38,875 nucleotides of DNA from Lachnospiraceae bacterium (GTDB lineage: Bacteria; Bacillota; Clostridia; Lachnospirales; Lachnospiraceae): contig JAFXAZ010000059.1 in NCBI GenBank assembly GCA_017521985.1, positions 1-38,875 on the forward strand. The letters run 5' to 3'. The notes below the pieces were generated by a model. That model had not been told where the DNA came from, searched no databases, and saw only the letters and a program-made list of their open reading frames with translations. Position numbers and translations under genes: made by a program. Positions 1 to 8,583 of the stretch are shown here, piece by piece (position 1 is the stretch's first letter; every line of letters starts with the position of its first letter).

Positions 1-960
1 ACTCTGAAGAATGACATTGGAATTTTTATCTATTACTACAGTAGACAAACCAGAGCCCGTGCTATATTTACTGAAATCACAAAGTTGCGTCTGTACATTG
101 GTACCGGATATACTTATCAACAGACCACTGGTGCAGGATGCTTTGCCGCTTCCGTTTAAAATTACAGAATATACATCACCATTTGTCAGTTTATCTGTCC
201 AAACACCGAAAGCAACCAAATGCCCCTGACCATCTGAGGTAATGTTGGAAATTATCGTAGTCATGGTATCCGTATTACCTGTTGCAGTAAAATAATTGGT
301 ACTCTCTGCTATTAAAGCACTTGTGCCTGTATCAGCCTTAGTCCATATCATCTGGTATTGTTTGGTATTTTCATCAATATCTACTTGCGTGTAAGTACCG
401 TCAGAATAATACAGGCCTGCCATGGTACCGTCTGCAAGGACTGCACCACACCAAAACTTACCTGAATAAGCATCCCATTCGATGACACCCTTTAAATGAA
501 GGGCGGTGTTTGTACTGTCTGTTGTTGTATAGGTGTACACCTCTGTTACAGTAGTCATATTTTGGTTCATTACAAGTGCTGTATTGGTACTTGTAGTGTC
601 CGGTAGTATCAAAAAATACCTGTTGTCTGATGGTCCACCATATGTGAAACCATAGGTTTCGTTTTGTACAAGCGCCATACTTTCATCCTCTGTCCGAGCC
701 GTCCAGTTGATGCCATCCGGTGAGGTATAAAAGCCCTTGCCCCCTGTTACATAAAGTCCTGTGGATCCGGAACCATCACTCAGTTCAGCTATATATTCGA
801 TATCTGTAGCATAAGCTGCTTCCTTTGTACCGAACATATAATTAACAGTAGCGTTTTGTTCTCCTTCAGAACCATTTGCATTTTCCGCATATACAGGCAC
901 ACTGGATAAAAACATTACCAGTGCCAATATAAGCGAAAACGTTTGTGTTAGTTTTTTCAT
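1..960 (-). CDS. Secreted repeat-type protein, paralogue of the 1312-3624 product (3' end outside window)
   Basis: The frame is open on the minus strand from an ATG at 960 to the left edge, giving 320 residues without a stop. A Sec signal peptide is visible (MKKLTQTF, a hydrophobic stretch, then a VYA-EN cleavage site near residue 25). The start has a good ribosome site (AAAGGAGAAA). The first half is close to identical to the N-terminal part of the secreted protein at 1312-3624, including phrases such as YTSPDGINWTAR and FWCGA.LADGTMAGLYYSDG. These phrases suggest a beta-propeller or WD/sialidase-like fold built from short tryptophan-rich strands; that fold is inference. The protein is presumably exported, and its anchoring cannot be judged because the C-terminus is missing. 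It lies downstream of its paralogue on the same strand, so the two are probably a tandem duplication. The function is not known. Confidence 0.85.
   Translation of the reverse strand, partial: MKKLTQTFSLILALVMFLSSVPVYAENANGSEGEQNATVNYMFGTKEAAYATDIEYIAELSDGSGSTGLYVTGGKGFYTSPDGINWTARTEDESMALVQNETYGFTYGGPSDNRYFLILPDTTSTNTALVMNQNMTTVTEVYTYTTTDSTNTALHLKGVIEWDAYSGKFWCGAVLADGTMAGLYYSDGTYTQVDIDENTKQYQMIWTKADTGTSALIAESTNYFTATGNTDTMTTIISNITSDGQGHLVAFGVWTDKLTNGDVYSVILNGSGKASCTSGLLISISGTNVQTQLCDFSKYSTGSGLSTVVIDKNSNVILQS
531..840 (-). repeat. Near-identical block shared with 3195-3504 (copy 1)
   Basis: This 310-bp block matches 3195-3504 at a constant offset of 2664 with no indels. I count about six substitutions by eye. 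The flanking homologous coding sequence (below about 530) is visibly more diverged. The pattern suits recent gene conversion or unequal recombination between the two secreted paralogues. Confidence 0.85.
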
Positions 961-997
961 AACTACGTTTCTCCTTTTTATCAAACACCATCCATAA

Positions 998-1129
998 CTA
1001 TCTCTTCTTTGTCATTCTGGAGGCATACTCGCCACCAATTTCAAGTTCCATTTCTTTGCCATTCATAAATTTAACCATATTATCTGCCAGACGCATGATG
1101 ACATGTGGGCTTCTATTTACCGTCATCAT
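998..1129 (-). CDS. Possible 43-aa small protein or gene remnant
   Basis: An ATG at 1129 opens a 43-codon frame ending in TAG at 998-1000. The product starts MMTVNRSPH and ends ASRMTKKR. It lies between the 48-aa peptide gene and the second secreted paralogue on the same strand. No convincing ribosome site precedes the ATG. The nearest GGAGG is about 21 bases upstream, inside the end of the previous small gene, so expression would need translational coupling or an internal ATG. The residue mix is plausible for a small soluble charged peptide but I recognise no family. It may also be a worn remnant from the duplication that produced the paralogues. Confidence 0.3.
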   Translation of the reverse strand: MMTVNRSPHVIMRLADNMVKFMNGKEMELEIGGEYASRMTKKR

Positions 1130-1148
1130 TTTGTGTGGGGTATGTGGA

Positions 1149-1295
1149 TTACCTCCAGTTTAAATCAACTTCTCCATCCCAAACACCGTACGTCATTCCT
1201 TGCCAACTCATTGGGTCTTTCGTTACTGTCATCATCTCTTCCACTTCCACAAATTTCATCATCTCTGCTTCCGGTTTTATATATTCTCTTTTCAT
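1149..1295 (-). CDS. 48-aa small protein following the secreted protein gene
   Basis: The 48-codon frame starts at an ATG at 1295, 16 bases after the stop of the secreted-protein gene. An AGAGGA ribosome site sits at proper spacing. The product begins MKREYIKPEAEMMKFVEVEE and ends DGEVDLNWR. The N-terminal pattern (lysine, tyrosine, a proline three residues later, then acidic residues and a phenylalanine) resembles short clostridial peptides of the K-Y-x-x-P-x-x-E type, whose function is unclear to me. No signal peptide or cysteines are visible, so a classical bacteriocin is unlikely. Position and ribosome site imply co-translation with the large secreted protein. Confidence 0.6.
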   Translation of the reverse strand: MKREYIKPEAEMMKFVEVEEMMTVTKDPMSWQGMTYGVWDGEVDLNWR

Positions 1296-1311
1296 CTCAA
1301 TATATCCTCTA

Positions 1312-3624
1312 TCATTTAGTAGTTGTGACTTCTGGAAAACTGGTGCCGCTCCATGCTACACCCTTGCCCTTGGATACTACCATAGGAGTAATTGTCAAAC
1401 CTTCAAAACTCGTAACACCAGAAGCGTTAATATAAAACGCCTTGTTGTTATCATAAACCTGTTGAACCATTTCGTCCTTATAAACGAGATCCTGCGTCTT
1501 TTGTTCGGTACCCACTGTCCAAGTTAAACGAATGATTACATTAAACTGATCATCAATACCGTTACCAGTTGTTGATAACGCATTTTGGATGGTTGTTTCT
1601 GATCCGAAGTAAGGTCTGAAAATAAGGTTATATACTGTTGAATCATTCTCTCCCTCACTGCTAAACGTCTCCTGAGGTGTTATAGTTGCAAACACATATC
1701 CTTCGCCATTATATACAGGCATCTGGGTATTGGTTTTGGAAAATACACATTTCGTGCTATCAACCTTTAAAAGTCCGGCTTTATCATCAGAATTATCAAC
1801 TACATTTCCTCCAAAAGTAACCGAACCAGATGCAGTCAACGTCTTTCCCTTCAAATCAAGGGTGATACCCTCGTTAATCTCTAAGATTTCTTTATATACA
1901 ATGTGATCAAGTAATGTAATTACAACATTCTCTGTAGCTGATTTGGCTGCTTCGGTAGCTGCCTCAATTGCTTCCTGCAAGGTTGCATATCCCGTGCCGT
2001 TAACTGAGGCTACCGTTGGAGTTGCAGTTAGTGGTATAGAAACCGTTACCGGAGACGTTATGGTTATCTTTTCTGTACGATCCGGAATTGCTGACGTCGT
2101 ATCATTACCAATAAAAGTGCTGTCTGTTACAGTATTATTTGTATCAATAACCGCAACTGTGGTTGCATAAGCCTGCTCCGTTGCAATAGCTTTTTCATAT
2201 TTACCTGTGATTAATACTACCTTTCCATTCGGTCCTGCCACAGCATCTGCTATGTACATATTAATGTCTGCAGTAACTTTATTTGTACTGTAACTATAAT
2301 AATCACCCATAAGCTTCTTTGCGGTTTCCTGATTATTAATAAATGGTAAAAATCTGTTCTTTAAGGTGCCATCTGTATTATAAGTAACTACGAAAATGTC
2401 AGAAATATGGTTATTACCACCTACACCTTGTCCGCTTCGCGGAATCAAAAGAAGCATTTCATCCAAACAAACTATTTCACTCAAGGCATTGGTTAAATTA
2501 TTGGTATGAATACAATTAGAACTTGCACCCGGATAAGGATTTACTGCATACTTAACAGCATTCATTGTGGTTGTAGCTGGTTTTCCATTATTTCCAAGTC
2601 CCCAAAGGTCACCGAAAGTATCGTGATAAAATACAAGTATTTTGTATGTCGTTGTATCCTGAATAATTATATTTGATTTTTTGTCAATAACAGCCGTAGA
2701 TAATCCTGCACCAGTACTAAATGCACTGAAATCACAAAGTTGTGTCTGAATATCGGATGCAGATATATTTACGAGTAAGGCAGTTTTACAAGTTAGTCCG
2801 CCTGAGCCATTCGTCAAGTTAGAATAAGCATCTCCACTTGATAATTTATTAGCCCATACTCCAACTGCAACAAGATGTCCCTTATCATCAGAGGTAATAT
2901 TACCAATTACTGTTGCCATGGTGTCAGCAGTTCCTGTAGCAGTAAAATAATCGGTGCTTTCTGCTACCAATGCACTTGTACCATAGTCAGCCTTGATCCA
3001 AACCATTTGATACTGACCAGATGAAGCATCCAATGTGTAAGTGCCATCAGAGTAATACAGACCTGCCATGGTACCATCTGCAAGTGCTGCACCACACCAA
3101 AATTTGCCTGAATAAGCATCCCATTCAATAACACCCTTTAAATGAAGTGGTGTGCTTGTCGTACCAGAACCATCAGCTGCCTGAATATTAGTGTAGGTGT
3201 ACACCTCTGTTACAGTAGTCATATTTTGGTTCATTACAAGTGCTGTATTGGTACTTGTAGTGTCCGGTAGTATCAAAAAATACCTGTTTTCTGATGGTCC
3301 ACCATATGTGAAACCATAGGTTTCGTTTTGTACAAGCGCCATACTTTCATCCTCTGTCCGAGCCGTCCAGTTGATACCATCCGGTGAGGTATAAAAGCCC
3401 TTGCCCCCTGTTACATAAAGTCCTGTGGCTCCTGAACCATCACTCAGTTCAGCTATATATTCGATATCTGTAGCATAAGCTGCTTCATTTGTACCGAACA
3501 TGTAGTTAACAGTACCCGATTGTTCTCCTTCTGAACCATTTGCATTTTCCGCATATACAGGCACACTGGATAAAAACATCATCAGCGCCAGCATAAGCAA
3601 AAAAGTTTGTCTTAGTTTCTTCAT
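1312..3624 (-). CDS. 770-aa secreted surface or extracellular protein
   Basis: The product has a clear Sec signal peptide (MKKLRQTFLLMLALMMF, cleavage after VYA near residue 25) and a strong AAAGGAGAAA ribosome site. Residues about 26-350 carry short aromatic, glycine-rich strands (YTSPDGINWTAR, SENRYFLIL, KFWCGAALADG) that resemble a propeller-like sensor or adhesin domain. Residues about 550-640 contain a VNGTGYATLQEAIEAA segment followed by strand-turn repeats (GITLDLKGKTL). This is common at the start of right-handed beta-helix modules in clostridial surface proteins. There is no LPXTG motif, SLH domain or choline-binding repeat, so the protein is probably released or held non-covalently. 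It follows an esterase gene after a 53-bp gap and precedes a 48-aa peptide gene and a truncated paralogue. The domain assignments are inference and no enzymatic motif is recognisable. Confidence 0.85.
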   Translation of the reverse strand: MKKLRQTFLLMLALMMFLSSVPVYAENANGSEGEQSGTVNYMFGTNEAAYATDIEYIAELSDGSGATGLYVTGGKGFYTSPDGINWTARTEDESMALVQNETYGFTYGGPSENRYFLILPDTTSTNTALVMNQNMTTVTEVYTYTNIQAADGSGTTSTPLHLKGVIEWDAYSGKFWCGAALADGTMAGLYYSDGTYTLDASSGQYQMVWIKADYGTSALVAESTDYFTATGTADTMATVIGNITSDDKGHLVAVGVWANKLSSGDAYSNLTNGSGGLTCKTALLVNISASDIQTQLCDFSAFSTGAGLSTAVIDKKSNIIIQDTTTYKILVFYHDTFGDLWGLGNNGKPATTTMNAVKYAVNPYPGASSNCIHTNNLTNALSEIVCLDEMLLLIPRSGQGVGGNNHISDIFVVTYNTDGTLKNRFLPFINNQETAKKLMGDYYSYSTNKVTADINMYIADAVAGPNGKVVLITGKYEKAIATEQAYATTVAVIDTNNTVTDSTFIGNDTTSAIPDRTEKITITSPVTVSIPLTATPTVASVNGTGYATLQEAIEAATEAAKSATENVVITLLDHIVYKEILEINEGITLDLKGKTLTASGSVTFGGNVVDNSDDKAGLLKVDSTKCVFSKTNTQMPVYNGEGYVFATITPQETFSSEGENDSTVYNLIFRPYFGSETTIQNALSTTGNGIDDQFNVIIRLTWTVGTEQKTQDLVYKDEMVQQVYDNNKAFYINASGVTSFEGLTITPMVVSKGKGVAWSGTSFPEVTTTK
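3195..3504 (-). repeat. Near-identical block shared with 531-840 (copy 2)
   Basis: Partner of the 531-840 block at a constant offset of 2664. It codes for the N-terminal part of the 770-aa secreted protein. The identical AACGTAGTT spacer and ribosome site upstream of both genes show that the duplication included the translation start region. Confidence 0.85.
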
Positions 3625-3677
3625 AACTACGTTTCTCCTTTCTCTTCTTCATAGTTATATGTTAAACCGTTATCGGT

Positions 3678-4481
3678 TTACGCTTCAAAATGAAACACGG
3701 TATGTAACCACTTAATACTCCACTCAACCCATCGTCCATTATACTCACACAAACTGCCGACTTCCTCGTTGCACACGGACATGCCATGAACTCCTTTCGG
3801 AAGAATATGTAATTCAAAAGGAATCTTCACTGCTGATAATGCACATGCCATTTTCAGACTGTTTTCAACCGGCACTATTTCGTCTTCAGAAGTATGGACC
3901 AAAAAGGTGGGCGGTGTTTGTGTATCTACATGCTTGTCCAAGCCAAACCACGCAAATTCTTTGCTTCCTTCCTTCGCACCACTTATCTTTTCAAGACTGC
4001 CTGCATGTGTATATTGGTCGGATGTAATAACCGGATATCCTAAAATCATGGCATCCGGTCTTATATTGTCTTCTCTTCCAAAAATATCCAAGAATTCTTT
4101 TTTATTAAAGAGTGTACCTAATGAAGCAGCTAAATGTCCGCCGGCTGAAAATCCTGCCACAGCAATTTTATATTGCTCCGTAAACCATTCTCCAGAATAT
4201 TTTCGAATATGTGCTATTGTGGCCGCAAGCTGACACAATGGTTTAAAATTTTTAGCCTTCTCTTTTGTTGCATATTCCAGAATAAAAGTATTATACCCCG
4301 CAGCTAAATAAAGCTTTGCAACAGGCTCGGCTTCTCTTTCCGAGACTCCTTCATAAGCTCCTCCAGGACAAATAATGATTGCCGGATGCATACGTTGCTT
4401 CACATCTCTCTGGCCGGTATGCAAACAGGCACGCACTACACAATCCTGTACACCTTCCGGAATAAATTCAAATGTTTTCAT
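3678..4481 (-). CDS. Alpha/beta hydrolase, acetyl-esterase (BD-FAE-like) type
   Basis: A 267-aa cytoplasmic serine esterase with the alpha/beta-hydrolase pattern. An oxyanion-hole segment PAIIICPGGAYEGVS lies at residues 33-47. The nucleophile elbow GFSAGGH has Ser112. The acid is near Asp200 (HTSEDEIVP) and the catalytic histidine is His232 (KGVHGMS). This layout fits small esterases that remove acetyl groups from plant or host glycans. I start it at ATG 4481, not the upstream ATG at 4502, because GGGGAG lies at the right distance from 4481 and nothing precedes 4502. No signal peptide is present, so it would act on imported oligosaccharides. It is upstream of the secreted proteins on the same strand, and next to, but separated by a terminator from, the sugar importer. 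Confidence 0.85.
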   Translation of the reverse strand: MKTFEFIPEGVQDCVVRACLHTGQRDVKQRMHPAIIICPGGAYEGVSEREAEPVAKLYLAAGYNTFILEYATKEKAKNFKPLCQLAATIAHIRKYSGEWFTEQYKIAVAGFSAGGHLAASLGTLFNKKEFLDIFGREDNIRPDAMILGYPVITSDQYTHAGSLEKISGAKEGSKEFAWFGLDKHVDTQTPPTFLVHTSEDEIVPVENSLKMACALSAVKIPFELHILPKGVHGMSVCNEEVGSLCEYNGRWVEWSIKWLHTVFHFEA

Positions 4482-4660
4482 AGTTGTTCTCCCCTCATTC
4501 ATAAATAACTTTTTACAGCAATGTATTTTCTATTACAAGTATACCCTTTGGAGTAAAACATTTTGAAGAAACAGTATTTTGGATTACTATCAATTTCTTG
4601 GAATCCAGAGATAAAATTTCTTTGATGAAAAACTATTCATTTATAAAATTTTTTCAAAAT

Positions 4661-4699
4661 AAAAACCTCGCTAATTCAGTTGAGAAAAACGAGGTTTTT
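4661..4699 (-). terminator. Rho-independent terminator of the sugar importer operon
   Basis: AAAAACCTCG and CGAGGTTTTT form a 10-bp stem around a loop of about 19 nt. A T-rich tract follows on the minus strand. It lies just after the stop of the LplC-type permease at 4723 and separates that operon from the esterase gene. Confidence 0.8.
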
Positions 4700-4722
4700 A
4701 CTATATTCCTATAGGTTTGGTT

Positions 4723-5625
4723 TCAACCTTTTACTGAACCTATCATTACTCCCTTTACAAAGTATTTTTGTGCAAATGGATACAAACAGAAAATCGGTAA
4801 AGTAGAAATTACAATCATTCCGTATTTCAGTATTAACTGTAAATTCTGCATAGCAAGCGCCACTTCAGGATCCATCAATTCTGAATTTACCTTGCTCTGA
4901 ATAAGTATCTCTTTTAAGAATATCTGTAATGGATACAACTCCTTATCCGTCAGATACAAGAATGCATTAAAGTAAGCATTCCAATGACCGACCGCATACC
5001 ACAAAGAAATTACTGCAATCACTGCTTTTGATAAAGGCAGTAAAATCGTAAAGAAATATCTGATATCATCACAGCCGTCAATTTTTGATGCTTCTAATAA
5101 TTCCTCCGGTATAGAGCTTTGTATGAATGTTTTTGTGACAATCATATTGTAAACGCTTAGTGCACCAGGAATAATCATAACCCAGACAGTATTCAACAGG
5201 TGTAATTTCTTCATCAATATATAATTCGGTATCATACCGCCGCTGAAAAGCATGGTAAACGTAAAAAGCATCATAATCTGTTTTCGCCCCATTAAGTTGT
5301 TTCTGGTCAGCGGATATGCACAGAGCAGTGTCATAACAACATTAATAAAAGTACCTATTACGGTATAAAAAATCGTATTCCTGTAACCAATCCACACATT
5401 CTTATACTGCAAAATCGTTTTATAGCCCAAAAATGTAATATCCTTTGGAAACAACCATACTTCTCCTGCCATTAGTGCCGTACCGGAAGAAACAGATGCA
5501 GATACTACATATATCATTGGATAAAGAACTATCAAAGATAATAGTATGATTATCGTATAACACACAGCGTAATAAATTTTATCTTCTCTGCTCAATTTCA
5601 ATTTCGATTTTTTCATCGCCTGCAT
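4723..5625 (-). CDS. Carbohydrate ABC transporter permease, LplC/YtcP type
   Basis: A 300-aa inner-membrane permease of a CUT1-like sugar importer. It has about six hydrophobic segments, beginning with YAVCYTIIILLSLIVLYPM. The cytoplasmic EAA loop that contacts the ATPase reads EELLEASKIDGCDD. The ending KYFVKGVMIGSVKG is typical of LplC/YtcP proteins. I start at ATG 5625 because an AAGGAA ribosome site lies about nine bases upstream. The longer frame from 5676 would overlap the preceding gene. It pairs with the LplB-type permease, which ends 16 bases upstream. No ATPase is encoded nearby, as is usual for systems that share an MsmX-like ATPase. Confidence 0.93.
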   Translation of the reverse strand: MQAMKKSKLKLSREDKIYYAVCYTIIILLSLIVLYPMIYVVSASVSSGTALMAGEVWLFPKDITFLGYKTILQYKNVWIGYRNTIFYTVIGTFINVVMTLLCAYPLTRNNLMGRKQIMMLFTFTMLFSGGMIPNYILMKKLHLLNTVWVMIIPGALSVYNMIVTKTFIQSSIPEELLEASKIDGCDDIRYFFTILLPLSKAVIAVISLWYAVGHWNAYFNAFLYLTDKELYPLQIFLKEILIQSKVNSELMDPEVALAMQNLQLILKYGMIVISTLPIFCLYPFAQKYFVKGVMIGSVKG

Positions 5626-5641
5626 ATCATTCCATTCCTTT

Positions 5642-6571
5642 CTACCAAAGACTTGTTTCGCTGTATTTACTTGCAATCTTATTCACGGAACAAATCAATA
5701 TTAGATTTACTACAGAATTAAAGCATCCGATTGCTGTTGCATAAGAAAAATCCGATGTTCCGCTGGCAGACAAACCAACCTGATATACATATGTAGAAAC
5801 GATTTCGCTCGTTTTCAGGTTTAGGGAATTCTGCAAAAGGAATACTTTTTCAAAACCGATACTCATAATAGAGCCCATTCGCAAAATCAGATTAATGATA
5901 ACGGTAGGTATAATACATGGGAAATCAATATGTCTTACTCTTTGCAATCTGGTTGCACCATCAATCTGTGCTGCTTCGTGATAGGAAGTATCCACACTGG
6001 ATAATGCCGCCGTGTAGATAATACTGTCCCAGCCGAAATTCTGCCATACGGCTGACCAAACATAAAAATGTCTGAAATTTGCTGCAGAAGCAAACAAATC
6101 CTTTGGATATTCTCCTGTTATCGCTTCATATGCAATGCCATAAATTCCGGTTCTGGCATTAAATAACTGGAATATAATACCTACAAGAACTGTAACTGAA
6201 ATAAAATGCGGAAGATTTACAATTGTCTGTGTAATTTTTGCCAACTTTCCATTTCGAATACTATTAATCATCAGAGCAAAGATAATAGGCAACGGAAAGG
6301 TTACAACAATAGAATACAAGGACAAGATTAATGTATTTCCAACAACATTTTTAAAATTATAAGATTGAATAAATTTGATAAAATTATCAAATCCCACCCA
6401 TTCACTTTTAAGGAAACCTAATCTTGGCTTATAATCCTGAAAAGCCATAACCAATCCGCCCATAGGAAGATATGCAAAAATTACAATATAAAGCAATGGA
6501 AGCACTAAAAATAAATATAATTGCCAGTCTCTCTTCAAATTGCGTTTCCATTTTTTATTTGTTTTTTTCAT
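5642..6571 (-). CDS. Carbohydrate ABC transporter permease, LplB type
   Basis: A 309-aa permease with a basic N-terminus (KKTNKKWKRNLKRDW), a first hydrophobic helix (LYLFLVLPLLYIVIFAYLPM) and the family phrase GGLVMAFQDYKPRLG. The EAA loop reads YHEAAQIDGATRLQRV. The family and length match LplB/YteP-type subunits, which form a heterodimer with the LplC partner encoded next. The start has a GGAGATGTT ribosome site. It sits between the lipoprotein gene (23 bp upstream) and the second permease, a standard three-gene importer order. Confidence 0.93.
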   Translation of the reverse strand: MKKTNKKWKRNLKRDWQLYLFLVLPLLYIVIFAYLPMGGLVMAFQDYKPRLGFLKSEWVGFDNFIKFIQSYNFKNVVGNTLILSLYSIVVTFPLPIIFALMINSIRNGKLAKITQTIVNLPHFISVTVLVGIIFQLFNARTGIYGIAYEAITGEYPKDLFASAANFRHFYVWSAVWQNFGWDSIIYTAALSSVDTSYHEAAQIDGATRLQRVRHIDFPCIIPTVIINLILRMGSIMSIGFEKVFLLQNSLNLKTSEIVSTYVYQVGLSASGTSDFSYATAIGCFNSVVNLILICSVNKIASKYSETSLW

Positions 6572-6594
6572 AACATCTCCATTGTTAATCGTTT

Positions 6595-8313
6595 TTATTT
6601 ATACAGTCTGTCATAAGCACCCTGCAGTGTTTCCACAACAGTATCAATGCCCATCTTCTTTAACTCTGCAAGATATGCATCCCATTCTGCATCAATATCT
6701 CTTTCACCGGTTAAAAATTCTGCGGTAGTCTGTTTTACATAATTTTTCATGGTACTCAACGGTTCTGTAATGATTTCTTCCTCTTCCGGAAGCAGTGGTA
6801 AGTAACTGATTACTTCATCCGCGGAACGGGCAAGTTCATGTCCTGCTACAGAAGAAGAGGCATAAGTCTGCGCATAGTCAAATGCCAATTTTTCTTCAGG
6901 AGTTGATGCACCGGCATTTATTGCTACACCATTCGTAATACCTACCCACATAACCTGAGGTCCTACCTGTAAATAACTTACATTCTGCGGAGTGGTACCA
7001 CCCCAGAAATTAGCATCGTCATAGGCAATAATACTGATGTCAAATCCAGGAACAGTTGCAATATAAGCATCTTTGTTTTCAATATTTGCTTCCTCAAAGT
7101 AATCCCAGTCAACGCCTCTCTTGCCGTAACGCTGGGTAATAGCAAATTCTTCTTTACATAAATAGTCACATACCAAAAATGCTGCATCAGGATTTTCACA
7201 ATCTACACTGATTGCTGCACCCCTATTCGGTAAATTAGGTAAGAACATCGCTTCCTTTAATCCATCCGGACCTTCTAATGCATTGATATAAGTATAGCCT
7301 GATCTACGTTCTGCATCCTTTACACTACCCGGATTCCAGCCTGCAAGTGCAAATACAGTTGTATCTTCCGCATTCAAAAGGGCTGTATATTGTTCTGCAG
7401 CCTGTGTCAAGGTTTCAAATGGAATAGACTTATTGTCAAATAACTCTTTAATATATTTCAGACCTTCTTTCCATTTATCAGAAGTATATGCAAAACTAAT
7501 CTTACCATCCTCAAGCACACGATAGTTGCTGTCATATGCATAAATAAAGGAAGACATCAGACACTCAAAATATGTATTCAGCCCATATCCGGTAAGACCG
7601 ATTTCATCTGCTTTACCATTTCCGTTTAAATCTGTGGTTGCAACTAATTCCATAATCGCAAGGAATTCTTCCGTGGTTTCAGGAACTTCTTTACCAAGCT
7701 GTTCTAACCATGGTGTATATACCCAAAGTTTCTTATATACTTCGCCATTGTAGCTCTGTGAATAAGCAGGCAATGCATAAATATTACCATCCGTCGCTGT
7801 TAAGTATAATGGAATATCTACTCCTGTTGTTTCCATGCCATATCTGATATTTTCAGAGAAATTCGGGTCTTCATAATACTTATTTAATGGAATGAACGCA
7901 CCTTCCTGTCCCCAACGATCAATATCCGGTGCATTAAAGATAATATCTGGAAGTTCGTCACCGCCTGTCAGCATAACATTCAGCTTATTTTCGTAATCTG
8001 CACTCGGTAAAACAATAAATTCGAGGTCTACACCCAGTGCTTCTTCTACCGCTAACGTCATTTCGTTTGTATTAAAGTCTTCCACTTTAATATTATCTGC
8101 TACACAAATCGTTAATTTTACGCCTTCCGTAATACTTCTAGCGTCAAACACATCACTTTCAGAAGCGGATGATGTATCTGTTTCCAATACCGCTGACTCA
8201 GAAGCAACAGACTCTGAGGTCTTGGCATTTGTTCCACAGCCGATTAATGTTGGTACTAAAAGTGTACCTACCAATGTTGACGCTGCCCATTTTTTTAGTT
8301 TCTTTTTAAACAT
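6595..8313 (-). CDS. Extracellular solute-binding lipoprotein of the sugar importer
   Basis: A 572-aa lipoprotein. The signal peptide MFKKKLKKWAASTLV ends in a lipobox TLIGC with lipidated Cys26. A Ser/Thr/Glu-rich linker follows, then a large family-1-type binding fold (GDELPDIIFNAPD, AFIPLNKYYED). Length over 500 residues is typical of LplA/YtcQ-type receptors for complex oligosaccharides. I start at ATG 8313 since AGGAGG lies at proper spacing and the lipobox then sits at the usual place; the frame could extend to 8412 but would bury the signal. It is the first gene of the importer operon and divergent from the AraC sensor-regulator that probably controls it. The substrate cannot be read from sequence. 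Confidence 0.93.
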   Translation of the reverse strand: MFKKKLKKWAASTLVGTLLVPTLIGCGTNAKTSESVASESAVLETDTSSASESDVFDARSITEGVKLTICVADNIKVEDFNTNEMTLAVEEALGVDLEFIVLPSADYENKLNVMLTGGDELPDIIFNAPDIDRWGQEGAFIPLNKYYEDPNFSENIRYGMETTGVDIPLYLTATDGNIYALPAYSQSYNGEVYKKLWVYTPWLEQLGKEVPETTEEFLAIMELVATTDLNGNGKADEIGLTGYGLNTYFECLMSSFIYAYDSNYRVLEDGKISFAYTSDKWKEGLKYIKELFDNKSIPFETLTQAAEQYTALLNAEDTTVFALAGWNPGSVKDAERRSGYTYINALEGPDGLKEAMFLPNLPNRGAAISVDCENPDAAFLVCDYLCKEEFAITQRYGKRGVDWDYFEEANIENKDAYIATVPGFDISIIAYDDANFWGGTTPQNVSYLQVGPQVMWVGITNGVAINAGASTPEEKLAFDYAQTYASSSVAGHELARSADEVISYLPLLPEEEEIITEPLSTMKNYVKQTTAEFLTGERDIDAEWDAYLAELKKMGIDTVVETLQGAYDRLYK

Positions 8314-8366
8314 TTGTTTTCCTCCTAAAAATACATGTTGTTTTTCATCTCGAGATTGATAGTTAA

Positions 8367-8395
8367 ATTGTAATATCTCATCCTGCATTTCACAA
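8367..8395 (-). promoter_or_regulatory. Likely promoter of the sugar importer operon
   Basis: On the minus strand, TTGTGA (8390-8395) and TACAAT (8367-8372) are 17 bp apart, about 54 bp upstream of the lipoprotein start. The -35 element is weak, which suits an activator-dependent promoter. Confidence 0.5.
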
Positions 8396-8440
8396 CTTGA
8401 AATAAAATGCAAACAGCATGATTTTTTGCAAGTTGCATTT
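8384..8440. promoter_or_regulatory. Repeat cluster, possible AraC-type operator
   Basis: TGCATTT occurs at 8384-8390 and 8434-8440, and its inverse AAATGCA at 8405-8411. CAACTTG (8393-8399) and CAAGTTG (8429-8435) form an inverted pair. The cluster overlaps and lies just upstream of the importer -35 element, where an AraC-family activator would bind. That use is inference. Confidence 0.4.
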
Positions 8441-8500
8441 TTTCAGAGGTGGAAAAAACGTTTTTTTATCGTGAAAAAATCTTTTTCCATTTTCTTCAAA

Positions 8501-8529
8501 TTGACATTCCCTTTTGCCTTTTTTATACT
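8501..8529 (+). promoter_or_regulatory. Promoter of the AraC sensor-regulator
   Basis: A consensus TTGACA (8501-8506) and TATACT (8524-8529) are separated by exactly 17 bp. They lie 54 bp upstream of the chosen ATG at 8584. This start placement also argues against the longer reading frame beginning at 8449. Confidence 0.7.
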
Positions 8530-8583
8530 TCTTTTATAGATATAATAAACATTTATCATATTATTGAAGAACGGAGCATTCAC

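Noticed and set aside
1103-1527. Plus-strand frames over the 3' end of the 770-aa gene and the peptide gene
   Set aside because: They overlap well-supported minus-strand genes, have no ribosome site and no protein-like composition.
3663-3680. Hairpin TAAACCG/CGGTTTA as a terminator of the esterase gene
   Set aside because: The stem overlaps the stop codon and no T-run follows on the minus strand. The next gene lies 53 bp downstream and is likely co-transcribed.
8449-8583. Extended N-terminus of the AraC sensor-regulator
   Set aside because: A consensus promoter (8501-8529) lies inside the extension and a ribosome site precedes the ATG at 8584, followed at once by a basic segment and TM1.
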